Part shown: in pieces, positions 1 to 7,910 of the stretch
Numbering within the stretch: the stretch's first letter is position 1
Layout: each line of letters starts with the position of its first letter
Origin: a virus
IMG/VR virus record: IMGVR_UViG_3300032213_002871
Span: 1-33,933 of that record
DNA: 33,933 nucleotides
Reading direction: 5' to 3' (one strand)
Made by a program: the position numbers and the translations under genes
Notes under the pieces: model-generated
Seen by the model: the letters and a program-made list of their open reading frames with translations, nothing else
The model's database searches: none
What the model was told of the DNA's origin: nothing

Positions 1-676
1 CCAAAGCGAGATCGTTGGCAAGTTCGAGACTGTCTTCGATTCCCCAGGAGATTTCGTCGTTCTCGATGGTGATGCAGTTTCTTGCTTCGGGGGTAAGTCT
101 TTTGAGGGCAGCTTTGATACCGGAGGGACCGGCTCTACCGGCAATGTGGACATTGATCTTAAAGTCCTGATATCTTTGACCATACCCCATCCATCTCGCC
201 ATATCCGCATGATATTCGAACTCTTCTATACTGCGATCTACAACATCGGCCCTATCACTAGCCAGAACCACAAACTGACCAGGATGCATACTAAGCCTAA
301 CATCCATCTTCCTAGCAACATCACCAATGGCTCCGAAATGTCTTTCGGCGTAGGCCCTGACATCGGATAGCCGATAAAACCAAGACCAACTCGGCTCAGT
401 ATAAGCAGGAAGTATATCACTGCTGAGTCGTACCATTCTAAGATGCGGTTCAAGTGTGCTAACCTTTTCTACTAACAGTTTAGTTGCTTCAATATTTTGG
501 CGCATCAGTGCCCAAAGTTTTTCTTCAGCAATCTGTTTACTTTGTTTATTTAACCAAGTAATTGTAGTAGTGCCGGTGTTATACTTTTTGCAGTCATCTT
601 TAGGTTTAATGCCGTCAATTTGATCTGCATGATCGATCCATTTACAAGCGAAACCAATTCGGGGTGTAGTAGTCAT
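1..676 (-). CDS. uvsE: UV-damage endonuclease UvsE/UVDE (3' end beyond window)
   Basis: This is the first 225 codons of a UV damage endonuclease, which nicks DNA 5' of UV photoproducts in an alternative excision-repair route. I translated it by hand from the ATG at 676; it stays open to the window edge, so the C-terminal quarter is missing (the family is usually about 280-320 aa). Recognisable motifs are RIGFACKWI near residue 6, VRLSSDILPAYTEP (82-95), LSMHPGQFVVLAS (128-140), NVHIAG (175-180) and ITIENDEISWG (202-212). H131, H177 and E205 fit the metal-binding positions of the TIM-barrel family. A sigma-70-like promoter sits directly upstream and leaves almost no 5' leader. Phages carry such genes to repair their own UV-damaged DNA, an inferred role here. 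Confidence 0.93.
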   Translation of the reverse strand, partial: MTTTPRIGFACKWIDHADQIDGIKPKDDCKKYNTGTTTITWLNKQSKQIAEEKLWALMRQNIEATKLLVEKVSTLEPHLRMVRLSSDILPAYTEPSWSWFYRLSDVRAYAERHFGAIGDVARKMDVRLSMHPGQFVVLASDRADVVDRSIEEFEYHADMARWMGYGQRYQDFKINVHIAGRAGPSGIKAALKRLTPEARNCITIENDEISWGIEDSLELANDLAL

Positions 677-682
677 ACTGCA

Positions 683-711
683 ATTATAGCAGCATTTAAT
701 ATTTCAGTCAA
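683..711 (-). promoter_or_regulatory. sigma-70-like promoter of uvsE, leaderless geometry
   Basis: Read on the minus strand, TTGACT (706-711) and TATAAT (683-688) are separated by 17 nt. The ATG of uvsE begins 6 nt after the -10 box, so transcription should start at or next to the start codon and no Shine-Dalgarno can be present. The -35 box overlaps the stop codon of the upstream gene. Confidence 0.7.
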
Positions 712-1100
712 GCTATCCAGCCTTGCCCTGTAATTTGATGGTACCATAGATAAAAGTTGGCGGGGATTTCGAAACTCCATTCGCCATAAAAATCTATATA
801 ACTTGTGGGTCTGCTAGCCAAATGTAAATATTTCGGCAAAACTTCTAATCCGTTAATTCCGAAATATTCAATTTCTAACGCACTAGAACCTTCTTTAAAA
901 TCTATTAGATTGACCCGGAGACTAATAGGATCAAATAAATTTACTGGAATATGACCGCTACCATTTTCAATATAAAAGCAATCATTAATACAAACTGTGG
1001 CCAAACAATAACCATGCACTTTATATCTTAATTCGATATTGAGTACATTTACAGTTTCAATAGCCGTAAGATCTGAGAAATTCTTTATATCGTGGTGCAT
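708..1100 (-). CDS. hypothetical protein, 130 aa
   Basis: I do not recognise this protein. It starts with MHHDIKNF and has alternating hydrophobic and polar residues suggesting a beta-rich fold, with no signal peptide or membrane segment. The start lies inside the 3' end of the radical SAM gene (44-nt overlap), and no in-frame start closer to the end of that gene was found. It is the last gene of the 708-5860 enzyme cassette and ends at the uvsE promoter. The tight coupling suggests that it works with the radical SAM enzyme, for example as partner or substrate, but that is inference only. Confidence 0.6.
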   Translation of the reverse strand: MHHDIKNFSDLTAIETVNVLNIELRYKVHGYCLATVCINDCFYIENGSGHIPVNLFDPISLRVNLIDFKEGSSALEIEYFGINGLEVLPKYLHLASRPTSYIDFYGEWSFEIPANFYLWYHQITGQGWIA

Positions 1101-2358
1101 AATCTAAAATGCTATTTTCTCTCAGTGATTCGAATCCTTGGAGAAAGTTAACTAGTTTATATCTTAATTCTTCTTCGTCTGCCAAAGGGGAATATGTTTG
1201 TAAAAAATTTAAATAATCATAAGCAACATCTGATATTACTTTTTTAAATGATTCAGCGACACGTACATTTACTATGTTATGCTTTTCTAGTTTAAATTCT
1301 TCTATTACTTTTTTTAACTTAACAATAGTTTCTTGTCTAATATCATTTGGTAATAATTCCATTCTGAGATGCGCTGGTTTATATAGTATATTACAACTTT
1401 CTGCAATGACTTGTTTTTCAAGCATGAATTTAATTAACAAATCTATATCATATATTGTAAAGATATTAGGAGTTATACGCAAACTGATAACAAGATTAGA
1501 AGTTTTTCTTAATTCTAAAAATTTATCTATGTTAGGAATAATATCAACTAGCTTACCAGGATACCTGATATAATCATTGATGGGAGTGACTGCTTCTACA
1601 CTAATACCCAAATGAAAACCACCGAACTCATTTATTAATCGTTCTATTCTACTATCATATATTGTGCCATTTGTTGTTGTGCCAATAATAATATTTTTAC
1701 TAATACCTGCATCTATTAGTTTTTCACAAATTTTATAAAATGCAGGGTCATATAATGTTTCACCGCCGAGAAAGTGTATGTATTTTAAATTTTTTATTTC
1801 AGCAATTTCATTAACAAACTTGTCAAGAAGAGTCGGATCTTGTGTCCACGATTTGTAAAGAGTCGGTTTGGCAAATAATGGGTGTGTTTTACTGAGTTTA
1901 TCGTAGTCTGCTGTTAACCTACTACTCGAAAATGGTTCGCACATAATACATGCACTATTACAAACATTGCCCAAATCTATTTGTAAATCAACTGGTTCGT
2001 ATTTTGCTTGTCCGTTATTATTTTGACTATATTCAAATAATTTATAGTGCGGGCTACTTCTTGTGGTCAATGCAAAATTATTTTTATCTATTCCACTTTT
2101 ATTCAATTGACGAATTCTACCATTTAACTTGCCAAATGTTTCTTCATAATAACAAATTTCGCAATTCTTAGGCTTCTCTCCATTTAATAATTGAAATCTC
2201 ATACGGGACATTTGTTCACTGTTGTAGTATTCCATAATACTAGTATTGGCAAAATTAAGTCCGGCACTTTTTTTGCCCCATCTACATTCCCCAAAAGTGC
2301 CGTCATATTTTAACCGCAGATGAAACCACGGACTAGAACAAAAGGATTTGTCAAACAT
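1057..2358 (-). CDS. radical SAM protein with extra cysteine motifs
   Basis: A 433-aa radical SAM enzyme. The cluster-binding motif CNSACIMC (C133, C137, C140; CX3CX2C) follows LQIDLGNVC, and the SAM-contacting GGE motif is at 198-200 (FLGGETLYDP). An unusual N-terminal section holds further cysteines (CSSPW at 7, GECRWG at 24-28, CEIC at 66-69) that could hold an auxiliary cluster, as in SPASM/twitch-type enzymes. Phage and bacterial members of this group are often annotated only as twitch-domain radical SAM proteins and their substrates are mostly unknown. The gene lies 4 nt after the methyltransferase-like gene and overlaps the 130-aa gene. No clear Shine-Dalgarno precedes the ATG, so translational coupling is likely. 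Confidence 0.88.
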   Translation of the reverse strand: MFDKSFCSSPWFHLRLKYDGTFGECRWGKKSAGLNFANTSIMEYYNSEQMSRMRFQLLNGEKPKNCEICYYEETFGKLNGRIRQLNKSGIDKNNFALTTRSSPHYKLFEYSQNNNGQAKYEPVDLQIDLGNVCNSACIMCEPFSSSRLTADYDKLSKTHPLFAKPTLYKSWTQDPTLLDKFVNEIAEIKNLKYIHFLGGETLYDPAFYKICEKLIDAGISKNIIIGTTTNGTIYDSRIERLINEFGGFHLGISVEAVTPINDYIRYPGKLVDIIPNIDKFLELRKTSNLVISLRITPNIFTIYDIDLLIKFMLEKQVIAESCNILYKPAHLRMELLPNDIRQETIVKLKKVIEEFKLEKHNIVNVRVAESFKKVISDVAYDYLNFLQTYSPLADEEELRYKLVNFLQGFESLRENSILDYAPRYKEFLRSYGY

Positions 2359-2362
2359 TAGT

Positions 2363-3079
2363 TTATTTTTCGAAATTAATACTTACCACGTGTTCGTAAT
2401 TTTTTTTGATTAAACTCTTGTACATTAGATTTTTATGTACTAAAAAATTTTCAGCACCTGCATCTGAAGAAAACTTAGCTAACTGTTTAAAATATAATGT
2501 CCGTCTATTAAAAACATCACAGCATACAGATTCTTTGCCACTTAATTGATATAGTGCTGTAGTAAATGCATTCTTATCGCGTATATCCCAATCGTGAATT
2601 TCAGTGTATGCTGTTAGTTTACCGTTGGATTTAATTATTGAAGGCTGACTATATTCTCTATCTTTAAACTCTTGATTTTTATAATCTTTAATAGTCGTAA
2701 TAATTAAATTATTGGCTAATTTGCAAAGAGACTCTATTTTATTTTTTTGATGATCCTCATTATCTGTGAAAGTCAAATATTCATCGAAGGCTATGATCAC
2801 ATCAAATTTTCTAGGTTGATCAAATTTATTGACCAGAATCCCTTGACTACGTAGCCAATCGAATAAATTGTCGTTTATTTCTGCAACATAAATTTCTTTA
2901 GCATTAATAGATAAAATGGCAGGATTAAATCCTACAAATAAAATGCTTTCACAGCCAACATTATAAAACTCGAATACTTTATCGATAATATCTTGTTTTC
3001 GATCTATTATTTCTTTTCTTTTAGTGTGCAAACAAAAAGCATTAAAGATAGCATTGCTATAGATATTAAATTGACTCAT
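2363..3079 (-). CDS. putative SAM-dependent methyltransferase-like protein
   Basis: A 238-aa protein with a Rossmann-like first strand and loop (SILFVGFNPAIL, residues 45-56), an acidic residue at the end of a second strand (IYVAEIND, 63-70) and KFDVIIAFDEYLTF (about 91-104). These resemble motifs I, II and IV of class I methyltransferases, but the glycine-rich loop is poor (VGFNP rather than GxGxG). The call is therefore tentative. It lies between the amidinotransferase and the radical SAM gene on the same strand with short gaps. It could equally be a degenerate methyltransferase fold with a structural role. Confidence 0.5.
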   Translation of the reverse strand: MSQFNIYSNAIFNAFCLHTKRKEIIDRKQDIIDKVFEFYNVGCESILFVGFNPAILSINAKEIYVAEINDNLFDWLRSQGILVNKFDQPRKFDVIIAFDEYLTFTDNEDHQKNKIESLCKLANNLIITTIKDYKNQEFKDREYSQPSIIKSNGKLTAYTEIHDWDIRDKNAFTTALYQLSGKESVCCDVFNRRTLYFKQLAKFSSDAGAENFLVHKNLMYKSLIKKNYEHVVSINFEK

Positions 3080-3106
3080 ATTATTGTTGTTGTTCCAATA
3101 ATTTAT

Positions 3107-4120
3107 TTAGTGTTGTCGATTTAAATCTAAAGTCACACAGTGAAATCCTCCACCCAATGTTCTACTGTGCCTGAGTTCTAATGGTATAACTGTCATATTC
3201 TTTTGTTCTAATTTATGTATTAATTCAAATTGATTTTTATCAACAATAACGGTGTTCGGATCCACGCTGAAGATATTCATTGCTATCCATTTACTAGCAT
3301 ACGGATATTTGTAAAAGCTTTGTGGAACCACATCATCTACGTAGATCTTGTCCCATGATCTGAACAGTTTGGGACAGTTATCATTGTTTACTCTACTGCC
3401 ATTTAATAATACAAGTCCATCTCGCAACACGCTTATTGTACTATCTATATGTGCATAACTGTATAGGTTATCGACGATATGCACTCGATATTGTTTACCT
3501 AAAATATTTTGTAACCACTGAGCCCCTAACCTATTTCCGCTATTGCTGACCAGATATAGAAGGTCATTATTATGCCTCAATATATTCGCAGCATCAAACA
3601 TTGGTTCTCGTTCACTTAGTACAATATTGCCGTTATCAACATATGTATCTTGCGTTAGCAGTCTCGGCCTCGGTGCAGCAATCCACCTAGCATTATCATT
3701 GATTGCTTTGATTTTAATTTTAAAATAGGCAGACGATTCAAACTGTCTGCTTCTATACACCATCGGGCATTCTATTACTAAATCATCGACGACTAACAAT
3801 ACATCCCTGGGGCAATAGTTATACATACCATCCGTTTCCCATTCGTGTGTTTTTACTATGTATGCATGATCTATATCTGTAGGACGGTACACTTCAACAT
3901 TCAAAGACGTTAGTGTATCTGCTAAAATTTGCAGGTCTTCGTTGGCTTCGTCGATTACGTATTGCGGAAATTTTCCTGATGGCAAAGGTGTATCTTTCCA
4001 ATTAGTTACTTCTTTATTGTAATTAAAAATCTCATCTAATTTTGGAAAGCGGGCTGCTGTGGCATCACCGACTATACAAGATATTAGTTTATCATATTCA
4101 TTTTTGCTTGAAATTTTCAT
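3107..4120 (-). CDS. amidinotransferase (glycine/inosamine amidinotransferase family)
   Basis: A 337-aa member of the arginine:X amidinotransferase family, which moves the amidino group of arginine to an amine acceptor such as glycine or inosamine phosphate. Motifs include EVYRPTD (76-82), YNYCPRDVLLVVDD (100-113), a substrate-loop-like SRQFESSAYF, EPMFDAANI, YSYAHIDSTIS and LGGGFHCVTLDLNR. The putative triad is D176, H224 and C328. As I recall the human enzyme (D254, H303, C407), the His-Cys spacing is identical (104) and the Asp-His spacing differs by one, which argues for an active enzyme. The start overlaps the upstream 2OG oxygenase-like gene by 4 nt. The acceptor cannot be read from sequence. 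Confidence 0.88.
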   Translation of the reverse strand: MKISSKNEYDKLISCIVGDATAARFPKLDEIFNYNKEVTNWKDTPLPSGKFPQYVIDEANEDLQILADTLTSLNVEVYRPTDIDHAYIVKTHEWETDGMYNYCPRDVLLVVDDLVIECPMVYRSRQFESSAYFKIKIKAINDNARWIAAPRPRLLTQDTYVDNGNIVLSEREPMFDAANILRHNNDLLYLVSNSGNRLGAQWLQNILGKQYRVHIVDNLYSYAHIDSTISVLRDGLVLLNGSRVNNDNCPKLFRSWDKIYVDDVVPQSFYKYPYASKWIAMNIFSVDPNTVIVDKNQFELIHKLEQKNMTVIPLELRHSRTLGGGFHCVTLDLNRQH

Positions 4121-4635
4121 AGGTGCCCAGTAATTTGAAGAGTATATCTCGGCGCCAAACCTATATTAGCAGCCATATGTGGTGTATCATAGTGCCACAC
4201 TGCACAATCACCTGCACGCCATCCCACGAACGGATTATTATTGTATTCAGCATAATGGCCAGATTTCCAGTCTTCTAAAAAAACAATGGCGCGAAATATA
4301 CTCTGTTCATGTCCTTGTAAATTGAATAATTCAATATATTTTTTATAAAGGTCGCGGTGATCAGGCAAAACAGTACTAGTATCCATTCGATAATAGCTAG
4401 TGCCTATGTCCTTCCACCCTTTAGCTTTAAATATTTCAATGAATCTTTGATTCCACTGTGGCTGACTGCTACGCATGTCACACATCCATCCAGTAAAAGG
4501 ACCCGAATATCCTTGCGTAACCCAAAGAGCTATACTATCAGGATCATTGAAAGGTTCTCGGATGTAATTTAAACTTTTATATTCATCATCCCAGAACCTT
4601 GCAAGGTGCATCTTAGTGATGTCGCGTATTGCCAT
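4117..4635 (-). CDS. 2OG-Fe(II) oxygenase-like protein
   Basis: A 172-aa protein with the double-stranded beta-helix iron motif: H93-x-D95 (LPDHRD), distal H153 (YDTPHMAANIG) and R163 (APRYTLQITG), which would bind the 2-oxoglutarate carboxylate. WRAGDCAVWHYDTPHMAANIG is the usual jelly-roll C-terminal strand pair. Many phages carry such oxygenases, which hydroxylate proteins, nucleotides or small molecules; the substrate here is unknown. It overlaps the dehydrogenase gene by 23 nt and the amidinotransferase by 4 nt, so the three are almost certainly co-translated. Aspartyl/prolyl hydroxylase-like folds are the main alternative. Confidence 0.72.
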   Translation of the reverse strand: MAIRDITKMHLARFWDDEYKSLNYIREPFNDPDSIALWVTQGYSGPFTGWMCDMRSSQPQWNQRFIEIFKAKGWKDIGTSYYRMDTSTVLPDHRDLYKKYIELFNLQGHEQSIFRAIVFLEDWKSGHYAEYNNNPFVGWRAGDCAVWHYDTPHMAANIGLAPRYTLQITGHL

Positions 4636-5860
4636 AGTGTACTACAGTAACGTCATTGGTCGAACTTAGTTTACGCCACGGATCAACAATAATACTACCA
4701 GGAGCAATTACACAATAAGGTTTTGTGTCTGCTTGTTCGCCTGTATATTCGTAGGTAATTTTACGATTATGTGCCCACAGATAAACAGCCGGGCCATGAA
4801 CTTCTGCTATTACTTCATCTTTATTATCTGCTAACGGATCTACGTATGATACTTCGTGTCCAGCTTCTTTGACATAATGTCCAACTAATGTAGAATAAGA
4901 ACCGATACAATATTCAACGTCTGGTTTGTATGCCTTACCGTGAATGACAATGGGTAAGCCTGTGGCTTTAGATTGTTCAACCAAAAATAGTCCTAAATTC
5001 TTTGCTTGAATTTCTCTGGCATGCATGATAGTGTCAAACAAATCGTAGCCCACTTCATAGTGTTCAGCAAGCCAACGTAGAGCAATATTGTCACGTGGAT
5101 GGCAAGCACCTGCATCGCCCATGCCAGCAGTCATGTACTTAGGACCTTGTAAACGCATAGTACTACGAGCCAACGCATTAGTGACAACATCTACATTAAT
5201 ATTGCCGATCTTCATAGCAAAGTCTTGAATCATATTTACAATGCCTACTTTAGCACTAATGTAAGTATTGTAGAAGATTTTAATAGCTTCGCATTCGTCC
5301 CATGTTCCGACTTCATAACGGGGATCATTCTGCATCATAGTCTTGTATAAATCGATTAACTCTCCAGCGACTCCAGTGAGACTGCCATCTTCAGTTCCGA
5401 TGATAACCATTTCTGGATTAGCCATATCCCATTTGACACTGCCCATGGCAATCAAATATGGATTGTATAAGAATTGGTGTTTTTTATCTAATAGAGTAAT
5501 AAATTTTCTTCGAGTAGTACCAGGTAATACAGTACTAATTAGAACTACTTTTTTACTAGTTGTGGCATATTGATTAACTTTATTAATCGCATCAATAACC
5601 GCGTCATGCCCAAAATCTTTTGGTTCCATGTGACTCGACGGAACAGAGCCATCGTACCCTTCAGCATGTGGAGTAGGAACAGCGATGAAAATCCATTCAG
5701 CATTTTCGCACAGTTCTTTAATATCACAAACTTTTACAGTGTCGCTGGTGCGCGGGTAAATATCATAGCCCCAGACGTCGTGTTTTTCGGCCATTACTTC
5801 AGCACAGTCTAAACCAAGCTTACCAATACCGATAAATCCAATTTTTTGTTTTTCCATCAT
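4613..5860 (-). CDS. UDP-glucose/GDP-mannose dehydrogenase family protein
   Basis: A 415-aa NAD-dependent sugar-nucleotide dehydrogenase, the type that oxidises UDP-glucose or a related sugar nucleotide twice to the uronate. The NAD-binding GFIGIGKLG is at 8-16. The central-domain helix CEAIKIFYNTYISAKVG (from 190) holds the expected Lys (K194), and the catalytic cysteine is C253 in GAGACHPRDNIAL. HGKAYKPDVEYCIGS (from 318) resembles the C-terminal GLAFKPNTDD-type motif. The start is ATG-ATG at 5860/5857, preceded by AAGGA, with a sigma-70-like promoter at 5890-5918. It is the first gene of the enzyme cassette. The exact sugar is not determined; N-acetylhexosamine dehydrogenases of the same family are an alternative. 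Confidence 0.87.
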   Translation of the reverse strand: MMEKQKIGFIGIGKLGLDCAEVMAEKHDVWGYDIYPRTSDTVKVCDIKELCENAEWIFIAVPTPHAEGYDGSVPSSHMEPKDFGHDAVIDAINKVNQYATTSKKVVLISTVLPGTTRRKFITLLDKKHQFLYNPYLIAMGSVKWDMANPEMVIIGTEDGSLTGVAGELIDLYKTMMQNDPRYEVGTWDECEAIKIFYNTYISAKVGIVNMIQDFAMKIGNINVDVVTNALARSTMRLQGPKYMTAGMGDAGACHPRDNIALRWLAEHYEVGYDLFDTIMHAREIQAKNLGLFLVEQSKATGLPIVIHGKAYKPDVEYCIGSYSTLVGHYVKEAGHEVSYVDPLADNKDEVIAEVHGPAVYLWAHNRKITYEYTGEQADTKPYCVIAPGSIIVDPWRKLSSTNDVTVVHYGNTRHH

Positions 5861-7018
5861 ATGTTTTCCTTAGAAAATTTTTATCTTATATTATACACAA
5901 ATTTACTTAAACCTGCAAATCTACATGATTGCTATTTTTTTCCATTCGGCAGTACTAACGTAAATGAGTTAATGTTCAATATTCATGAGAATAGTTATGT
6001 TCATAAAAACTTTTGTTTCTTCTATGACCAAGAACCTTCCAATATTGATACTGTACAAACTTGTGTTAAACACTATGCGTCATTGCAAAAGAATAAAAAC
6101 AAAGAAATAATTTTTGCCAACAGTGAAAAATCATCTTTCATAGACACTATATGTCTTGAAAACGGTTTTAAAAATTGGTACTATTTCTTTCATGGATTTG
6201 CTGCGTTGACTTGGTACAGAGATTATCAATACATCCCTAATTTTGAAAATCACTTCACTAAAGTATTTATTAGCTATAACAGACTGGTAACAAAAGATAG
6301 AAGCTATCGTTTAAATTTAGTAAGTCATTTGTACGAAAGAGATCTGTTAAAACACGGACATGTAAGTTTAATACTGCGAGACAACGGATTGGGAACCTGG
6401 CAGGAAGAATTGGTGGATCCAAGTTCAAGATTAAGCTTAGAAGCCAAAGCCCGAGTCGAAAAAAATATTAAAGAATTAAAAAATGGATTAATAATAGATT
6501 CTGACAATCCGCCCGGACATGCCAGTGCTAATACAGGAATAGCAGAAATTTCTATGCATAAATCTGCGCTTTGGCACATAGTTACCGAAACAGTTTTTTA
6601 TGATGATAAAAAACATCTTACTGAAAAAATTTTTAAACCAATTACAGCAAAAAGACCTTTTATTCTAGTGGGAGCACTAAACAATCTTGCATACTTAAAA
6701 AGTTACGGTTTTAAAACTTTTGATCAGTGGATCGACGAAAGTTATGACAATGAGCCCGATCCAGATAAAAGAATACTGTTAATCACCGAGCAAGTTGAAA
6801 AACTTTGCTCATTGTCAGCTTCTCAATTGGACGCTATGTACATTGAAATGAAACCTGTTTTAGAATACAATTTTCAACATTTTTACGGAAACTTTAAAAC
6901 ACTTATAATTGACGAACTAGTTGATAACTTTCGTCAAGTTCTCTACGATTTCACCGACAGTAAAGTTGATATTTCTAACATTAATTTTGACCAAGTTAAA
7001 AACATCCTGCACAAATAA
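5861..7018 (+). CDS. glycosyltransferase-like phage protein
   Basis: A 385-aa protein when started at the ATG at 5861; an upstream in-frame TTG at 5846 would lie inside the divergent gene. It has no signal peptide. The C-terminal part contains LTEKIFKPITAKRPFILVG followed by LKSYGFKTFDQWIDESYD (about residues 255-300), resembling the nucleotide-sugar-binding TEK region of GT10/GT-B-like glycosyltransferases seen in many T4-like phages. No Shine-Dalgarno is visible before 5861. The neighbours (dehydrogenase, epimerase, GT2 gene further on) fit a sugar-transfer job, perhaps host surface or virion glycosylation. I am sure of the coding region, less of the activity. Confidence 0.62.
   Translation: MFSLENFYLILYTNLLKPANLHDCYFFPFGSTNVNELMFNIHENSYVHKNFCFFYDQEPSNIDTVQTCVKHYASLQKNKNKEIIFANSEKSSFIDTICLENGFKNWYYFFHGFAALTWYRDYQYIPNFENHFTKVFISYNRLVTKDRSYRLNLVSHLYERDLLKHGHVSLILRDNGLGTWQEELVDPSSRLSLEAKARVEKNIKELKNGLIIDSDNPPGHASANTGIAEISMHKSALWHIVTETVFYDDKKHLTEKIFKPITAKRPFILVGALNNLAYLKSYGFKTFDQWIDESYDNEPDPDKRILLITEQVEKLCSLSASQLDAMYIEMKPVLEYNFQHFYGNFKTLIIDELVDNFRQVLYDFTDSKVDISNINFDQVKNILHK
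5890..5918 (-). promoter_or_regulatory. sigma-70-like promoter of the enzyme cassette
   Basis: On the minus strand TTGCAG (5913-5918), 17 nt, TATAAT (5890-5895). Transcription would start around 5883 and give a leader of about 23 nt that includes the AAGGA ribosome-binding site of the dehydrogenase gene. The promoter lies inside the first codons of the divergent plus-strand gene, an unusual arrangement. Confidence 0.6.
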
Positions 7019-7058
7019 ATAATCAATAAGCTTTCGATAATATAAAAGGAACCGTCAA

Positions 7059-7340
7059 ATGGGAGATATTTTTAAATTAATAGGAGATCTAGGATTTCCT
7101 ATTGCAGTGGCACTGGCTGGCGGGTATTTTGTATACTTAACCATAAAACTATTATTACAGGGTGTACTAGGCAGCATCAAAGGTATGGCTGGAATCATTA
7201 CTGCACTGGATAATCGTGTAAAAACTATGAACCACGACGTTGTCCGAATTGACACCATTGTTAGTAATGCATTAGGTTTGAAACCCGACGTTGACCGTAT
7301 TGCTCGTGCAGATGGCAAAAATGATGCAAGGAGAGATTAA
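7059..7340 (+). CDS. small single-span membrane protein, holin-like
   Basis: 93 aa with a ribosome-binding site AAAGGAA just upstream. An N-terminal amphipathic stretch (MGDIFKLIGDLGFP) leads into one membrane segment (about 12-37), then an amphipathic helix (about 40-75) and a charged tail. The arrangement GFPIAVALAGGYFV resembles GFPIVMAVGMGYII in the gene at 7521, so the two are paralogues. The layout of one span plus a polar helix is like BhlA/UviB-type small phage membrane proteins, some of which act as holins. Without lysis genes next to it this remains a guess. Confidence 0.65.
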   Translation: MGDIFKLIGDLGFPIAVALAGGYFVYLTIKLLLQGVLGSIKGMAGIITALDNRVKTMNHDVVRIDTIVSNALGLKPDVDRIARADGKNDARRD

Positions 7341-7528
7341 TGAAATATATTGATTATGTTTGGGATTTAACCCCTACATCGATTATTCCAGATGCAGAGT
7401 TAGATACAGATAAGTTAGAATGGAAAACAGGAGATTTTTGGCAGGTAACTGAGTCGTCGCCCGGAAATAAAATGCTAGTTAAGGTAGATCCGATAGTAAA
7501 ATTTGTGTTAGGGCACGGCAATGAGTGA
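7340..7528 (+). CDS. small conserved phage protein, 62 aa
   Basis: A 62-aa acidic soluble protein (MKYIDYVWDLTPTSII) with an excellent ribosome-binding site (AAGGAGAG) and a start that overlaps the last base of the preceding stop. It overlaps the next gene by 8 nt. I associate similar short proteins beginning with YVWDLTP with T4-like phages of aquatic bacteria, but no function is known to me. It sits between two related membrane genes and is certainly translated with them. Confidence 0.65.
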   Translation: MKYIDYVWDLTPTSIIPDAELDTDKLEWKTGDFWQVTESSPGNKMLVKVDPIVKFVLGHGNE

Positions 7529-7910
7529 AGTAGTAGAATTAATTAACAAATATGGATTTCCGATTGTCATGGCAGTTGGCATGGGTTATATCATTAAATA
7601 TGTGTGGGAATGGTCAACGAAAGAAGTTAAACCAGTGATTTCGGAAGCCAATACTGTTCTTATTGCACTTATCGATCGTATCCGTATGTTAGACAATGAT
7701 TTAATACGTTTAAATCAGAAAGTAAACACAGTATTACACCTGCGTGGTAAGATGATTGAGTCGGACCGTGTTATGGAAGGTGTTAAAGTTGAAAGAGAAG
7801 CAGCAAAACAATTCGACAGGGCAGTACGCATGGATGACGAAAAGGCTGCTACCGCTGGTCGAAAAATCGACGAAGAAGACAAGAAAACAGCAGCAGCTGG
7901 CGAAGGCTAA
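7521..7910 (+). CDS. small membrane protein with long polar helix, holin-like
   Basis: 129 aa, paralogue of the gene at 7059: an N-terminal span in YGFPIVMAVGMGYIIKYVW (residues 11-29), then a long predicted helix (EANTVLIALIDRIRMLDNDLIRLNQKVNTVL, written here in parts: heptad-like I/L spacing from 42 to 72), and an Ala/Lys/Glu-rich tail that could form a coiled coil. Function unknown; a holin-like or membrane-anchoring role is possible. The stop codon TAA (7908-7910) touches the stop of the convergent cyclase gene, with no room for a separate terminator. Confidence 0.65.
   Translation: MSEVVELINKYGFPIVMAVGMGYIIKYVWEWSTKEVKPVISEANTVLIALIDRIRMLDNDLIRLNQKVNTVLHLRGKMIESDRVMEGVKVEREAAKQFDRAVRMDDEKAATAGRKIDEEDKKTAAAGEG

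Noticed and set aside
6258-6268. TAAATACT-type motif on the minus strand at this place as a late promoter
   Set aside because: It lies within the plus-strand glycosyltransferase-like gene with no minus-strand gene start near it.
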